Below are positions 25,674-38,261 of a DNA stretch of 64,000 nt, in pieces. Source of the DNA: Brachynemurus nebulosus (Eukaryota > Arthropoda > Insecta > Neuroptera > Myrmeleontidae). The stretch's first letter is position 1. Each line of letters starts with the position of its first letter. Under the pieces are notes generated by a model. It did no database searches. It saw only the letters and a list, made by a program, of their open reading frames with translations, and was not told the origin of the DNA. The stretch spans positions 53,615,762 to 53,679,761 of the forward strand of contig JAPWDM010000004.1 in assembly GCA_035578155.1 (NCBI GenBank), written 5' to 3'. Both the position numbers and the translations under genes were made by a program.

Positions 25674-26816
25674 GCATAAAGCATAATAAGGATGCATTTC
25701 TTTAAATAAAAACAAAAAAAAGTTGAGAATCTTTAAAATTTGTTTAAATATTTTAAAACTCAATGCAACACTTGTTACGCCTACTACAAAGGAACTGCTA
25801 TCGGATCGTATGTTCTTAAAATATATTAATAAACTGCAATAATTTCAATTTTAATTTCCACCATAAAGAGACGACGAAATCTACAAGTAACCAAAACAAT
25901 TAACCTACGCTGAGATCAAATTTCAAACCATATTTTAACATTTTTTAGCAAATGTCAAATTATATTTTTGTTCTTGACATTAAAAATATTATACATGAAA
26001 TTCCATGTTTGAAATAAAATAATCAAACATTGCATACTCTATGACAATTATGACATATCGCCACTGATTAAATAAATACACAAATAAACAGGTTGATCAA
26101 CACAATATTTTGATATGCATATATATAGGTGTACGTGTATATATAGGTACGAATGGTAAGAATATACATAAATGCTTATAGTACTATTATAGTGAGTGTT
26201 TGAAGCGGGCCTAAAGTCACCGAATGTTATTTATTTGAGAGTATAATGAACAGAACACAGTACTGTTATAAACTGTCTGAGGTAAATTTTATAAAAGTGT
26301 TTGCGAAAGTCATATGAGGAGAGATTTAAATGACATTATTATATATTATATAGAATAAGATTGCAATTGTAACTTTTTCATCTTAAATTGCAATATAATT
26401 TTAAAATCAAAAAAAATTAAAAACATCATTCCAATGATATTATTATTACCTTCTCAATTTCTATATTTCTTTTCCGTAACGTAAAAATCAAAGAAATAAC
26501 TCAAATTTTTACTTCATGTGGTAATCAAAATAATATAATTATGTATAATATACGTTCAATAGTTCAAGCTCTAAAAAAGTATGGCTAAAATCGATGACTA
26601 TAATGACACATTATCGATATTTGAAAATATCTATAATAAAAATATTCCTCCTTTGCTACTGAAAACTGTAGAAACTATAACAACTGCTATAATCAAAGTG
26701 AAAATTTTAACTCAAAAAAAGGATATTCTTTTGATATTAAATTGGCAAAATCTCAAAACCTTTTCTTCTAAATGTTTTCCTTTTTCTACGGACACCTCTC
26801 TTAACCGGACTTTGAT
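25674..26816. other. AT-rich stretch, no gene recognised
   Basis: A 109-codon frame overlaps the right side (26581-26910) but its 3' third lies inside a dispersed repeat tail and it has no recognisable domain. Confidence 0.35.
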
Positions 26817-26910
26817 ATCTACATCGACAACTATTTACAGTACCAGTACAATTTTCAAAAAATATTCCATGTACAGAAAAGGTCTCGTTACAGTTTTATT
26901 ATATGTATAG
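26817..26910 (+). repeat. Dispersed repeat 3' tail, copy 1
   Basis: Matches 60515-60629, including GTACCAGTACAATTTTCAAA, CATGTACAGA and CGTTACAGTTTTATTATAT, then TGTATAG. Probably the 3' end of a retroposon-like element. Confidence 0.75.
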
Positions 26911-26912
26911 AC

Positions 26913-26995
26913 GTTCTGCGTATAACGCGCACCATGAAATTTGGGCAATATTTTTGGTGTTCAAGGTGCGCGTTACATGCTGGAAAATACGGTAC
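26913..26995. mobile_element. Short MITE with GCGTATAACGCGCACC arms
   Basis: GTATAACGCGCACCATGAA and the complement of GTAACGCGCACCTTGAA form inverted arms around ~30 bp. Inserted immediately after the dispersed tail. Confidence 0.6.
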
Positions 26996-27593
26996 TAATG
27001 TATGCTCTGACTTATTTAAAATAATTATTATACCTATATACATCTCAAAGTAAGAAACATATGTACTCAGTTGCAACCATATAAAAGCTATTGTATAAAT
27101 ATTTCTTGTCGGTTCAACATCTCAGGTGAATGTGACCTGTACTTGACTGAGGCAACGCACAGGTGTTTTATTTCGTTATTTATCTTATATCTGTTTAAGT
27201 ACTACCATACATACACACACACGATACGTACATACATGTACATACGAATGCAGACACATGTAAATTTTTTTTTTAGTAACAATAATGATATTATTATAAT
27301 AATATAAACCGCATACAATAATCCCAAATAAAAAAATAATTAATAAATGAAATAAAAAAAAATTCCTTAAAATTTTTTAGTAGATTTTTTTATTATTATT
27401 ATTATTACTATTAGCTACGCATTTAATGGCAAATAAACAAAAGTAATGAAGAAGACAAGTAAACGGGTTATTAAATGATTTATTTGGAGTATATTTTTTA
27501 TTTTAATGAGCTATTTATCTTAGTTTTATTAGCAATAAACTCTTTTACATCGGAAAATATTTGTTATTACACCGGTCAATTTAAACATGCAAG

Positions 27594-27918
27594 GGTACAA
27601 AAATTAGGGGAGAGCTGAAAACTGGTATGAATGTTCGTAACACCATTATAAATAAGTGTTGAAAAGTCTTCATCAATCCTGCACGTGGAAAAAATTTTAT
27701 TCAAGGTCAAAGGTGTCAAAAATGGGTTTTTCGCCTTTTTCAGCAAAACGGTAAGGTTTATCATAAAATTAGGTCAAACAAAAATTGTAGATCAGATAAT
27801 TTTCTATAAAAAATGTCTGAATATTTTTTTTCCTAAGAGGCACCGTTTCAACACTTATTTATAATGGTGTTCCGAACATACATACCAATTTTCAGTTCTC
27901 CCCTAATTTTTTGTATCT
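27594..27918. mobile_element. TIR element with ~70-bp inverted ends
   Basis: Left GGTACAAAAATTAGGGGAGA to AATAAGTGTTGAAA; right arm is its diverged complement (27846-27918). 325 bp, non-coding. Confidence 0.85.
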
Positions 27919-28243
27919 TTACTACAATTTTTAAGGCTAAATTGATCGGATTATATTATTATTGGAAAGGAAATGTGGCCTTTTATTATGCGTTTATAAT
28001 TTAAATTTATTAACAGGAACATAAATATATAATAAATAAATTATTTGACAAATCTACACACGATGGTTATTAAAATAGGTTTGAAATTATATAACAAGGG
28101 ATATTTCAACTCCGAAACTGGATCAATGGCATCTAAAAATATTAAAAGTTCTTGGAAGTTCATTCTTTCGGTCACAATTACCTATTTAAAATATTGTTAC
28201 ATTTCAATAGGTATCTCCTTGAATATTTTTATTTTATTACAAT
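27919..28243. other. AT-rich stretch, no gene recognised
   Basis: A 72-codon frame (28045-28263) has no recognisable domain. Confidence 0.35.
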
Positions 28244-29708
28244 ATCGCTCCTCTAGAATGTAAGTGTTCTATCTCCACTTTTTGGAGAAAATGAGTTGAA
28301 GTGAATTTCCTTACTTTTAGAATTCATTTCTTTCTATATCCGCATTGATATCACCAAAATATGCAATAGTTTGGCTTGTAGAGATTGGTAATTTTTGGTT
28401 TATGTCCTCATGATTTCATTAATTATTGGAATGCAAGTGTATTATGTAATCACATGAAACATAATATGTTGTCTTGAAATGCCTTTTTCTGTTAGTATGC
28501 AATTGTGCTAAATGAACATAAAACAAATGCATTCTAAAATATTTCAGAAAAATGGTGAATGTTTCAAATTCTTTGGCATAAACAATCAATTAATTATTAA
28601 CGTTATTATGATTATTACAGTTATTACCTATGCTTAATTTGAATTTTGAGTTAGATTAAGTTAAGAATTATAGTATTGTTGTGTGCATTTTTGCTTAAAA
28701 AATAATTAAAAGCTTTTATTTAACTTGCTATGTTAGTATGATGGTTTAAATCAAATCTTGGAATCAAAATTTAGACAAGTTCTAATTGAGCTAGAGGTTT
28801 CAAATTTTGCATACGTGTATAACTTTAATGACAACGCAATATTGTATAATTAGTTTTGTCCTAAATCGTCCCAAACCAAAATTGTTGATTTTTAGTCCTG
28901 TGCAACTTTTTGACATTTCAAATTGTCAGATATTGTCCATTGATTTTACATTGCAATTTTTTGTTTCCATAGTTATGTCTGATTAGGGTAAAAAATTAGG
29001 GAAATATAGGTAAAAACATTACTTCTTTAATTTTTTTTTTAAATTAATTGTAATCAGACTAAAAAATAGAAAATAAATTAAAGTAAAAAAAATGTTTTTT
29101 AAGAAAAAGATTTTATTTAAAAATGGGCTAAAAAAAATAAAATAACTTTTGAGTGAAGTTTGAAGCAATATGTAACATAATTTATAAAAGCTTGAGGCGT
29201 TTAATTAAGTTTGGTAACTACTGAAAAGTAAAATAGCTACAGTTATATCCAAAACAGAAATACCTAATTAACGCCTCAAGCTTTTATAAATTATGTTGCA
29301 TATTGCTTCAAACTTCACTCAAAAGTTATTTTAATTTTTTTTAACCCATTTTTAAATAAAAGCTTGTTCTTAAAAAACATTTTTTTTTACTTTAATTTAT
29401 ACTTCTATATGCTTACCAATACTACTTAAAATGTAACTGTTCTATATACTGAACTTAGATCGATGTGTTATTAAATTAGAATATTTCTGGTTCATCTTCA
29501 AATTTCAAAAATTTTTCTGAGTAAACTGTTAAAATTTGAGAACTTCTATTAACAAAATCTTCATAGGCTTTCCTTGTGAATGATAAAAATGTTACAATCT
29601 TGTTGAATGATTAAGCGATCATTAAGAAAATACGTTGCAAACTTAAACTCTATTTTTCCACAAGTTACAATTTGTGGAGATAGAACACCTACACGCTAGA
29701 GGAGCGAT
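28244..29708. mobile_element. Element with 35-bp inverted ends enclosing a foldback
   Basis: 28244-28278 (ATCGCTCCTCTAG... TTCTATCTCCAC) is the complement of 29674-29708 with about four mismatches. The interval contains the foldback copy at 28690-29400. It may be a carrier element into which the foldback inserted. Confidence 0.6.
28690..29400 (-). mobile_element. Foldback-type repeat, copy 2
   Basis: 28690-29265 is the diverged complement of 1-580. At the tip, AAAGCTTGAGGCGTTTAATTA (near 29190) and AATTAACGCCTCAAGCTTTT (near 29265) mirror each other about a ~55-base loop. The second arm continues only to about 29400, so it is truncated. Confidence 0.8.
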
Positions 29709-29847
29709 AAATTAATATTTACTTGCGGTATTGATTTTTTTTCTATCATTCATACCTAATACTCTATCTACTGATTCCAGAACTCTAATTTAAATCGTGC
29801 CTAACACGCACTTACCAGTATTGTTTATCGTAAAGAAGGCCTCTTAA

Positions 29848-30706
29848 GGGAGGAGTTCAAATAAAAAGGCAACTTTTTTTAATTATGATTATTTTGCTTG
29901 TTGAAATTTTTTTTAAATTAGGGATGGTTTTAAATAGAAAATTTTGTTTTCGAAACATTCATTACTCTTCCCTGTGGGGGAGGGGGCCCTTTTTCACAAG
30001 TTTTTAAGCGTTTACAAGGAACGCCATATCTCAAAAAGTAATGAATATTTTTTAAATATTTTTTCATTATTTTATTCCTAAAGGACCTGTCCATAAAGCT
30101 GAGTATGGGTTTCAGGTAATTTTAAAAATTAACTATAAAATTGTAATCCCAAAGTATTAAAATTATAAAACCCAATTTTTTATTAGAAAAAAAATGTTTA
30201 AAAATAGTTACAATTGTTCAAATGGAAAAAGCATACTCCACTTTATGCGCAATATGTTTATGAACAAAATAAAAAAAAAATTAAGTCTGTATCTTTTCTA
30301 GAACTTAAGATATGGTTTTCCTTGTCGGGAAAAACACAAGTTTCGGGAAACGGTAAAAAACAAAAATAATAACAAAAGAAGCGGTTTAGTCACTGTTTAT
30401 TAAAATGTCTACAAAGGCATAGAAATAAAAGAACATTATCTCAGTGCATACTATAACTCGTGTACACACCAAAACTAAATATTACTGATCAAATCGCGGG
30501 GGGGGGGGGGGGCGAGCGTTATCTGCAAAGGAGCAGCAACTTGGCTGTGCAGCTGCTCACAAATAAATATTTTTCTACTTGAAAAAAAAAATTTTTTTGG
30601 CCATGTTTTATATATCACCGTGTTTGTAAAGAACCACAGAACGAAATAAAAACAAAAAACGAGATTCGAAAAAAATTATTAGCCGATTCTGGCGTGAACT
30701 CCCCCC
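29848..30706 (+). mobile_element. TTAA-flanked nonautonomous element, copy B
   Basis: TTAA at 29844-29847 and 30707-30710. Ends GGGAGGAGTTCAAATAAA and (complement) GGGGGGAGTTCACGCCAGA. Same family as copies A and C. Includes a ~15-base G-run near 30497. Confidence 0.88.
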
Positions 30707-30710
30707 TTAA

Positions 30711-31640
30711 TTGAACGGGACCCTGGACTGTAGCTCGTCAAGCTCAAACTATTAGCTACTGATAATAGCGTTAAAAATTAAAATTGGTTCAAAATTATTA
30801 CTAAAAACTAAACGAAAGTTTTCGGTCTAAAATAAATGTTCTTTATAGTGTATATAAATTTTAAATGGTCGTACGTGTGTATATTTAGAGCAATACCACT
30901 ATTAAACATAATCAAAGGAAACATAAAAGCAATATTTAGAATTTATGACAATAAAATCCTATTTTTAATTATAAATTAATGTTGCCTAATTATTAGTTTG
31001 TAGCTAGTTATAGCTAATTCTCTTTGTAATATATTATATTTATGACAAATGTTACAATAATAAATGGAATAATATTTTATACAAGCCAAATTAAATGTTT
31101 GAACATGATATTTAATGTACAGTATGTCTGGGAAATCTTTTAAATATTTTTAAAATTTAATAGTTTTAATACAGACTGAAACTCACGACCACACGACCAC
31201 ATTCACATCCATACTTCTGAAAGTCTTATAAAACAAATGCTACTGTAATTTAAATGATACGGTAAACTTTATGAAAAACGTTAGTAAGTTTTGTTTCCTA
31301 TACATATATTAAACATAATATGGCGTCTACTAGCTGTGTCTATTACTAAATTATACACTATATATAAGAAATCACATTTATTAACGCTCGTTTAATGTTA
31401 TCAGTTAACTATTGTCGAGTTACTTCCAACATTCCAACATGGTTTTTTTGAGCAGGGTCTGCCTGAACAACAGCGAGGTCTGGAGTGCAAATGATTTGCG
31501 GCGCTTTGAAACGAATTTGGTACAACAAAATAATAATTGTATTTTGCTGCTTTTAACAATAATTAAACTACAATACTTAAATAAAGCACCTACATAAAAT
31601 AATTAAACTACAAAATAATTACAATATTTAAATAAAATTA
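30711..31640. other. AT-rich stretch, no gene recognised
   Basis: A 61-codon frame at 31412-31597 opens in slightly GC-richer sequence. No domain recognised. A short duplication of AATTAAACTACAA lies near 31562 and 31600. Confidence 0.35.
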
Positions 31641-32550
31641 ACATTTTACAGGTGGTGAGGACACCTATAGCAGCTGCCCTTGGCACCCGTGAGGGATATT
31701 TATCCCCCATTGGTGTCAAGGAGGCTAAGGGTTCCAGGGGTAGTTTATGCGCAATACAGTAATCTTCGGATTCCATTAGCCTCTGACTACCCAAGATCGG
31801 CACCTTTCCTTCTCGAGGTACCACTGTTTTCACAAAAGATGCCGGATCAAAATTTTCGACGAGGACGAACGTCGTATGACCGACAGAGATATCCACCGTA
31901 TGAGAGAAACACCACCGTCTGATTGTACGATAGCTTTCGCCCTGATGTCTGGCAACAGGTCGTGTGCGTTTAGTATCCGTATGCGTGTGATTGTCAAAGT
32001 CGTGATTCGTGTTCCGCCAAGTCGAATCGTGATATTTTTATACTGTGATTTGTGTAGTTTTATCTGTGATTTCGTCCTGTGATACTGCTGTTTTATTTAT
32101 TTTTAAATCTTATAGTGTCCCCTGGATGGTGTACTCCAGTGGACACAAAAGTGATAAATTGGCTGTGGTATTGCGTTGATTTTTTGTCCCTGTGACTTCG
32201 ACGGGTAGGAATGCGGTACTCGACGCACTTGTTCGCGTCATCCAGGCGTATGAGTCGACATCTGCCCGAACGGCTTGAGCGAGCTCGCTTAGTAAGGAGA
32301 TGTCGTCTTCCCTCATACGGATGCGAGCTTGAACGTCCTGGGACTGCTTTTGCCCCGTCGCGGTCATAGGGACATAAGTCAGATATACTGTGATACTCTG
32401 TGGCATTGTCCCGTTCTCTGTAGCCTCGACTCGGACGAACGTGGCCTAGTCATCGTACCGGTCTCCCGTGTAGGTTGGCCTCGACATCTGACAGAACGGC
32501 ACATGTACCCAGTAATCAGTTATCTGACAGAACAGTACATGTTGCTCCCC
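31641..32550. other. GC-richer block of unknown origin
   Basis: Clear jump in GC content at both edges relative to flanks. It begins after a TTTTACAG that looks like a splice acceptor. Several frames of 68-98 codons exist on both strands, e.g. minus 32406-32110 with VQARIRMREDDISLLSELAQ. None carries a domain I recognise and none is long. A TATCTGACAGAAC word is duplicated near 32485 and 32520. It is either a decayed transposon or an unrecognised exon or non-coding gene. Confidence 0.4.
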
Positions 32551-32840
32551 ATACACCCCTCCAGCCCCCCTTATGAACCCAGCCCTGGTTTAACCTATAC
32601 AGGTGGATAGGTCTTTCAAAGAGTAACATTTCATCAATTTAAAGTTTTCCTCTATCTCTTATAGTTTTCGAGATATCTTAAGAAATACGATTTGAACCCC
32701 CAGCTTTAGAGGCTGGTTTCACCCCCTAAACGTGGACGATGGCCGATAAAAAAAAATACGGGTCCCTTATTTTTACCTATACTACACACCAGCGAAGTTT
32801 CATCAAAATCCCGAATTTCACTCTGGGTGCATCTCCTTGT
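32551..32840 (+). repeat. Partial copy of the 59.5-kb inverted-repeat family arm
   Basis: Matches 59700-59964 (CACCCCTCCAGCCCC, CTTATGAACCC, CACACCAGCGAAGTTTCATC, CTCTGGGTGCATCTCCTTGT). Only one arm is present here. Confidence 0.85.
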
Positions 32841-33618
32841 TAGTATATTGTCCACCAAGAAGATAAATTATCACACCTTCGTAAAACTAACTGTCCCCAA
32901 AAGAAAATTTTAAAAATCCCAAAAAACAATTTTAGATGAAAAATAGGTGTATTTTAGATGTTATTTAGGTGTGGCTATAAAAAATAAGGTGTTCGAATAA
33001 TACCTAATGCTAATAGTAGTGTAACAAAATTATTTTGCGCATTTTATGTTCCAACTTATGTTCTATAGCGTAATTATTTGAATTTCCATACTTCTTGATG
33101 TAATATATTTTATGCACTTCAAAGTAGGTATGTACATTTGTAACCTGAGTTGATATATTTTTATTCTGGTACACTGTGTACAAACGATAAATAAAAGTTA
33201 TGTATTTGATTCAACTATAATTATTTGAATATTTTTATTATTTAACAGGTTAAACAAACTCATTAAAATTAATTAAGTGGATCGTTTTGGGGGAAACATT
33301 CCAGGTGATTTCAATTTAGAAAGCTACACAATGACCATCTTTCAAGTACATATAAATAATATTTTTGTAATACCCGTTCATTAACACGTTAAATTTTAAT
33401 CGGCCTGTTGCTCATATATAGTTCTTAAATTTAAATACAAAAAAACCTTGTTGAGACTCTATCTGCCTTTTATTAGAAAAAGAGAAAAAGAATTTTTCTC
33501 GTATTATATTTTTGTTGTGTTCTTGTAAACTACGAAGTATATTAGAGATTATATACTTAATTACATTTGGTATATATCAACTGATTTACTGAATATTTTT
33601 AAAAATTTAATACTGGTT
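32841..33618. other. AT-rich stretch, no gene recognised
   Basis: Nothing beyond background composition. Confidence 0.35.
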
Positions 33619-34128
33619 TTCTAACAAGTAGAGGTCTTGAGGTCGAATCTATCAATTCCGATGAAATTTAAATATGTTATAGAACACTAAAAAATAAGCG
33701 ACACATATTTTTTTATATTTATTATTCTTTAAAAATTGCAGTCGGTAAACTTTCTTGAAACCGATTATGTCCACAGAATCACCCCCAAGTTAACTACTCC
33801 TAGACTTAATACTAGGCAATTGAGCGAAAACAACTGAATTAAATTTTTTACGTAGGTTTGAAATCTTCGAACAAAATATTAATATATTCTATTTTTGCCC
33901 TCTTTTCGCAAAATTATCACCCAATCATCCCTGTTGATGTAATTTAAGCAAGTTGCATATCAATAGATAACTCTTTAAAAAAATCTAAACTTTTGCTGTA
34001 TCTCTTATCATTTTTGAAATATTTGAAAAATTAAATTTTTACCCCAATTTTTGTAGTGTTTTACAACGTACTAGTATTCAATTTTATCAAAATCGACAGC
34101 TCCGACCTCGGGACCTTTACTTGTAAGA
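33619..34128. mobile_element. Internally deleted copy of the 41.1-kb foldback
   Basis: Starts CTAACAAGTAGAGGTC and ends ACCTCGGGACCTTTACTTGT. Interior blocks (CATATCAATAGATAACTCTT, ATTAAATTTTTACCCCAA) match the right arm at 42270-42600, with most of the left arm missing. Confidence 0.82.
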
Positions 34129-34311
34129 TAATTTCAATCACTGAAAATTAAACTCTAGAAGGAAATGCGCACTCGTTATTTAAATTTCAATACGTATATT
34201 AATTTTTTTAGTTGATAATAAAAGTATTGTTTCGTTGTCGGCAACACCAGGAGGCAGTCAATGAACAAGTCAAACTTTCAGGCTTAAATTACGTACATAC
34301 CTGTATCCATG

Positions 34312-34319
34312 TATATATA

Positions 34320-34404
<85 letters not shown>
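34312..34404. repeat. (TA)n microsatellite
   Basis: TA repeat with one TT break near 34323. Confidence 0.97.
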
Positions 34405-34406
<2 letters not shown>

Positions 34407-35291
34407 ACTACAAATACTTTGGTTGCCGAAGATTAAACCACAATGTGACAGAAATTTCTTTCTTTATCCACATACGTGTGTGTTGTTCAGCTATGTATTT
34501 TATTGTTTAAAAAAAGCCTAGTATAGAGGCATGTGTACAGTAGGCCCCATACTGTGCATAACCACTGAAATGTAAACATACATAACATGATGGTCCACAG
34601 AAATAAATTAAACAATGTTCCTACATATAACAACAGAATCAAAAAAATATGTTTATTAATATGGATTGTGACAAAAATAAGTGAAATCCCAAAATTTATT
34701 TATTTTTATAAAATTGCAGAAAATATTCTAAATCTCAATTACATTTCTGGCAAAATGTTTATGCCACGCTCTACAAGAAGATCCCGTAATTATGTAATTT
34801 GGTTTAATACAGAGAAAAGAGAGGTTACAGATATGAGGTTTCGATTACGATTACTGTTACAATAATTGTTTTAGTGAACTTTCTTTCTAGAATTAAAATG
34901 GAAATTACATCAATAAAGTAAAGACCAATCATGAATCAACGAAAACATATCAAAACAAATACACACAGTAAAACCTTTATTCCAATAACAATGGTTTTCA
35001 ATTAGGCAAAACATATCGGAAAATTTTATTTCAGATACTATAGTTTCGGTAATATCATTTCTAGTTAAGAACAATACTAGACTCGAACAAATTCGTAGAA
35101 CACTGACTAGAATAGCCAACGTTTTCCAAAAATAGAAGATAAGAAACCTAGTAGTTTGGACAACAAGTTGATTAACAAAAATATTTTTTCAAAATATAAC
35201 AAATTTTTATCGAATGGATCTCTTGACTCTATCCACATTTCACTTGATCATGATAAAAATAATGTGAAGTTTATTTATTTTTGTACAATCT
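34405..35291. other. AT-rich stretch, no gene recognised
   Basis: Frames at 34587-34865 and 34910-35119 (minus) lack recognisable domains. Confidence 0.35.
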
Positions 35292-36094
35292 TAGTGGAAA
35301 GAAGGCTTTTGCGCTCTGTGAAGAGAGCGCAAAATGTCTATTTGCCGAAGCCTCTCGTTGCTGAGCAACAAATTTCTACTTTGCGCTTTAAAACGGAAAA
35401 GAAATACTTTGTCACTTGCTCAACGTATATTTAATTACAAATCGGGTAAGCGTTATCTATATTTTCTATGGTAACAAATAAATAAACAGATTCTAAAATT
35501 ATTATGTTTATCGTAATCAAATGAAATATTAATTTTATTAATTTTCAAAATAACTGCAAAATATTAATTAAAAATAATAAATAACTATAATTAATAAATA
35601 ATTAGAATAAAAAATTTAAAAAAATATATGCATATATGATGGAAATATGTAATAGTGACAGTGATTTCTCAAGTACACCTCCAGATATTTCTAAAAAATT
35701 ATAATATTAAAGTAAATATTAACGTCCATTATTATTTTTTCAAGTATCTTTTAAATAAAAAAAAAAAAAATTTATAAGATTCTAAAAAAATTTTTTGTGT
35801 AATTCGAGCACAAAATGACTTGCCGCCCTCATGAGATTAACGCGCTCCGCCTGGCGGCGTCGCGCGTCAACATTCTCAATCGAGCAGCAAACCACCATTT
35901 TGCGCTCTTAATACATAAATAACTATTGTTGTCATAGAAAGTACAAACAACGCCTACTCGATATGTAATTCAATATATGTTGACCGAGCAAGAAAGTACA
36001 TACTACTTTTCGCTTTAAAGTGAAAAGTGTCAGTCCTCCGCAAACACATATTTTGCGCTCTCGTCTCAGAGCGCAAAAGCCTGTGAGCCTACTA
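35292..36094. mobile_element. TIR element with ~140-bp inverted ends
   Basis: Left AAGGCTTTTGCGCTCTGTG through TTGCGCTTTAAAACGG to CAACGTATATTTAATTAC. The right end is its diverged complement (about 35955-36094). TTTTGCGCTCT occurs at both ends and once inside near 35900, next to a GC-rich island (GCGCTCCGCCTGGCGGCGTC near 35845). No transposase. Confidence 0.85.
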
Positions 36095-36401
36095 TGATTG
36101 TAGAAAACGTACTTTATGTAAGCCTATGAGCATTATATACAATTCTAGCTGTCTCCTAACCAATAAACTGTTGAATATCCAGCACGCAAAATATGATATT
36201 TTATAATATGTTTTAACCTTAAAAGCTCAAATTTGAAATCAAAATATAATAGTTTAATTTTGTCTCGAACGGTAAATATGAATGGAATTCTTTTATTTTT
36301 ATTTCTATTATAGAGTGAATAAGAACAATCAAATTGTAATGTCAGTATACATAATCTTATCTGTCCTCCTTTGATATATTTTCTTTTATTGTAAAGCAGC
36401 T

Positions 36402-36552
36402 TCCACATTCTCGCCGAGGTTGGACGAGTCGAGAATGTAGAGGGTCATTTCGTTGTGCTTCGCGGTTGGTGTTTCAATGCTATTCTTATGCCTCGGTCAA
36501 CCTCGCGAGGAACTACTTCGTCCAACCTCGGTGAGAATGTGGAAGCTGCTTA
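36402..36552. mobile_element. MITE, AAAGCAG family copy 2
   Basis: TAAAGCAGCTTCCACATTCT and its complement at the right end. Internal GAGGTTGGACGAG, TCATTTCGTTGTG and ATGCCTCGG match the 7585-7758 copy in reverse. Confidence 0.88.
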
Positions 36553-36584
36553 AGCTCATAGTCATAATATATTCGTTTTATTGT

Positions 36585-37020
36585 TAAGCCGCTGCTACAC
36601 GATGCTACGAACACCTTCCAACATTCGACGTTGGATGGTTCATAGCATCGTGTAGCCGTTGTTCGAACCTACGAGTGTCCAATGTCGAGCGTCAAACGTT
36701 CGCATTTGGTCGTGTCCCGTTCGATGTCGGTATTCTTGCACCGAGTCAAAGGGATGCTTCGAACGTTTGAAGGTCAATGTTGGTTGCGCACGACTCGTTC
36801 ATGTGAAGAGAGACAACATCAGTGTATAACATTAGAGATAACATCAGACAGATAACAGCGTCGCCACTGAGTACCAACACATCATCATTCGTATTGGATC
36901 AAACATTCGATTCACCGTGTAGCAGATACATTCGTCGCACCAACTGTCGAACTTAATTGCTTCAAACGTTCGATCGAACGTTGGAAGGAACGTTCGTAGC
37001 ATCGTGTAGAACCCGCTTTA
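36585..37020. mobile_element. MITE with CTACACGATGCTACGAAC inverted ends
   Basis: Left TAAGCCGCTGCTACACGATG and right complement of TAAAGCGGGTTCTACACGAT; arms extend about 45 bp through TTCCAACATTCGA. The left arm also forms a local hairpin (36600-36655). GC-richer than flanks; 33 bp after the previous MITE. Confidence 0.85.
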
Positions 37021-38261
37021 TATCAATGTATATATGTATTCATATTTAATATTGAATAAACAAAGCATAATATTACATCTGTGAATATATACATCCATAA
37101 ATACATATTTAGACATGAATGTGATGTGAATTGTATCGATAGAGCATTATGTCCATCCTTTCGATTAGTTTTTAATATTTAATAATTTATCAAATTGATT
37201 TTTTGGTTGCCGACTGCTCGCAGTCGCAAGAACCCAAAGAAAAAACTTGTTCAAAACTAACATATACAATGCAATCCCGCCAACTCGTTCTACCACATAT
37301 TTAGATCATTTTTTTTTTAGTTATTATATTTTTTTTAGTTATTCTGGATCCAAACATGATTTTTGATTTTATTGTAACATGTATGAATTTAATAATATAA
37401 TTTATTCTAAGTAATCGTCCGAATTGATAAAAATAGAAATATTTATTTTTTTAAATGTGATTGAATAAGAAATGTACTGACATTGGTTATTTTTTTTGTA
37501 ATAATAAGTAGACAGAATTTTTATTTTTTGAAAAAAAATTCAATAAAAATTGCGGTTTTGAATGTTAAGTATTTATTAGTACAAAAAAAATGTGAAGGCT
37601 AACAAGTGACCGTGATTTGATTACATAATTATTGCGACAAGAGACACAAACGATTTATTTAATTGCAAATTAATTAAAAGAATTGTCTTTTTTAATTTCT
37701 TGTTTAAGAATACATTTCATAAATCAGTTGCTAACATTTCAAATAATTATGAATATAGGAGCAATTAACTGAGAATATTTTTGTCTAACTAAAAATTATA
37801 CAGCTGTAAAATATCTATAAACGTAATTAAGCCGGACATTCACGGTGTGGTATACCGGAGAAATTTGCCTTTACAGGTTTACTGCACAGGTAACCAGAAT
37901 GTGTATGCTAACTGCTTACTATGAAACTGTACAGGTTACAAGACCTGCAGAAAAGAACTGAAAATAAATGCAGTCAACACCTGCACAGGTTTCATTTCAG
38001 TTGCAGGGCGGGTGCGACTATATAGACAAACTATATGATCGCCAAGCAAATAGCAAAAATTAAAAAACACTCTACGTATTTTTGTTAACTGAATTCACTT
38101 TCCAAACGATTTTAATATTTATATATTTTTATGTCAAAAAGGTTGATCAGATACATTACCAAACGTCGTCCAGTTTTCATATAGTCACATAATTGAATGA
38201 TGTTTATTTAGAAAAATATGTTAAGAAAAGCGTCAGGCAATCTTTTTTTATGACTTTTTAT
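37021..38261. other. AT-rich stretch with a CAGGT-rich patch
   Basis: No gene. Between about 37875 and 37995 the word ACAGGT or its complement recurs several times, including the palindrome ACCTGCACAGGT near 37980. Confidence 0.4.

Noticed and set aside
26581..26910. 109-codon frame starting MAKIDDYND
   Set aside because: No domain recognised; its end overlaps a dispersed repeat tail; composition equals background.
31412..31597. Possible exon with MVFLSRVCLNNSEVW
   Set aside because: Short, no family recognised, and the downstream 100 bp is plain AT-rich sequence with small duplications.
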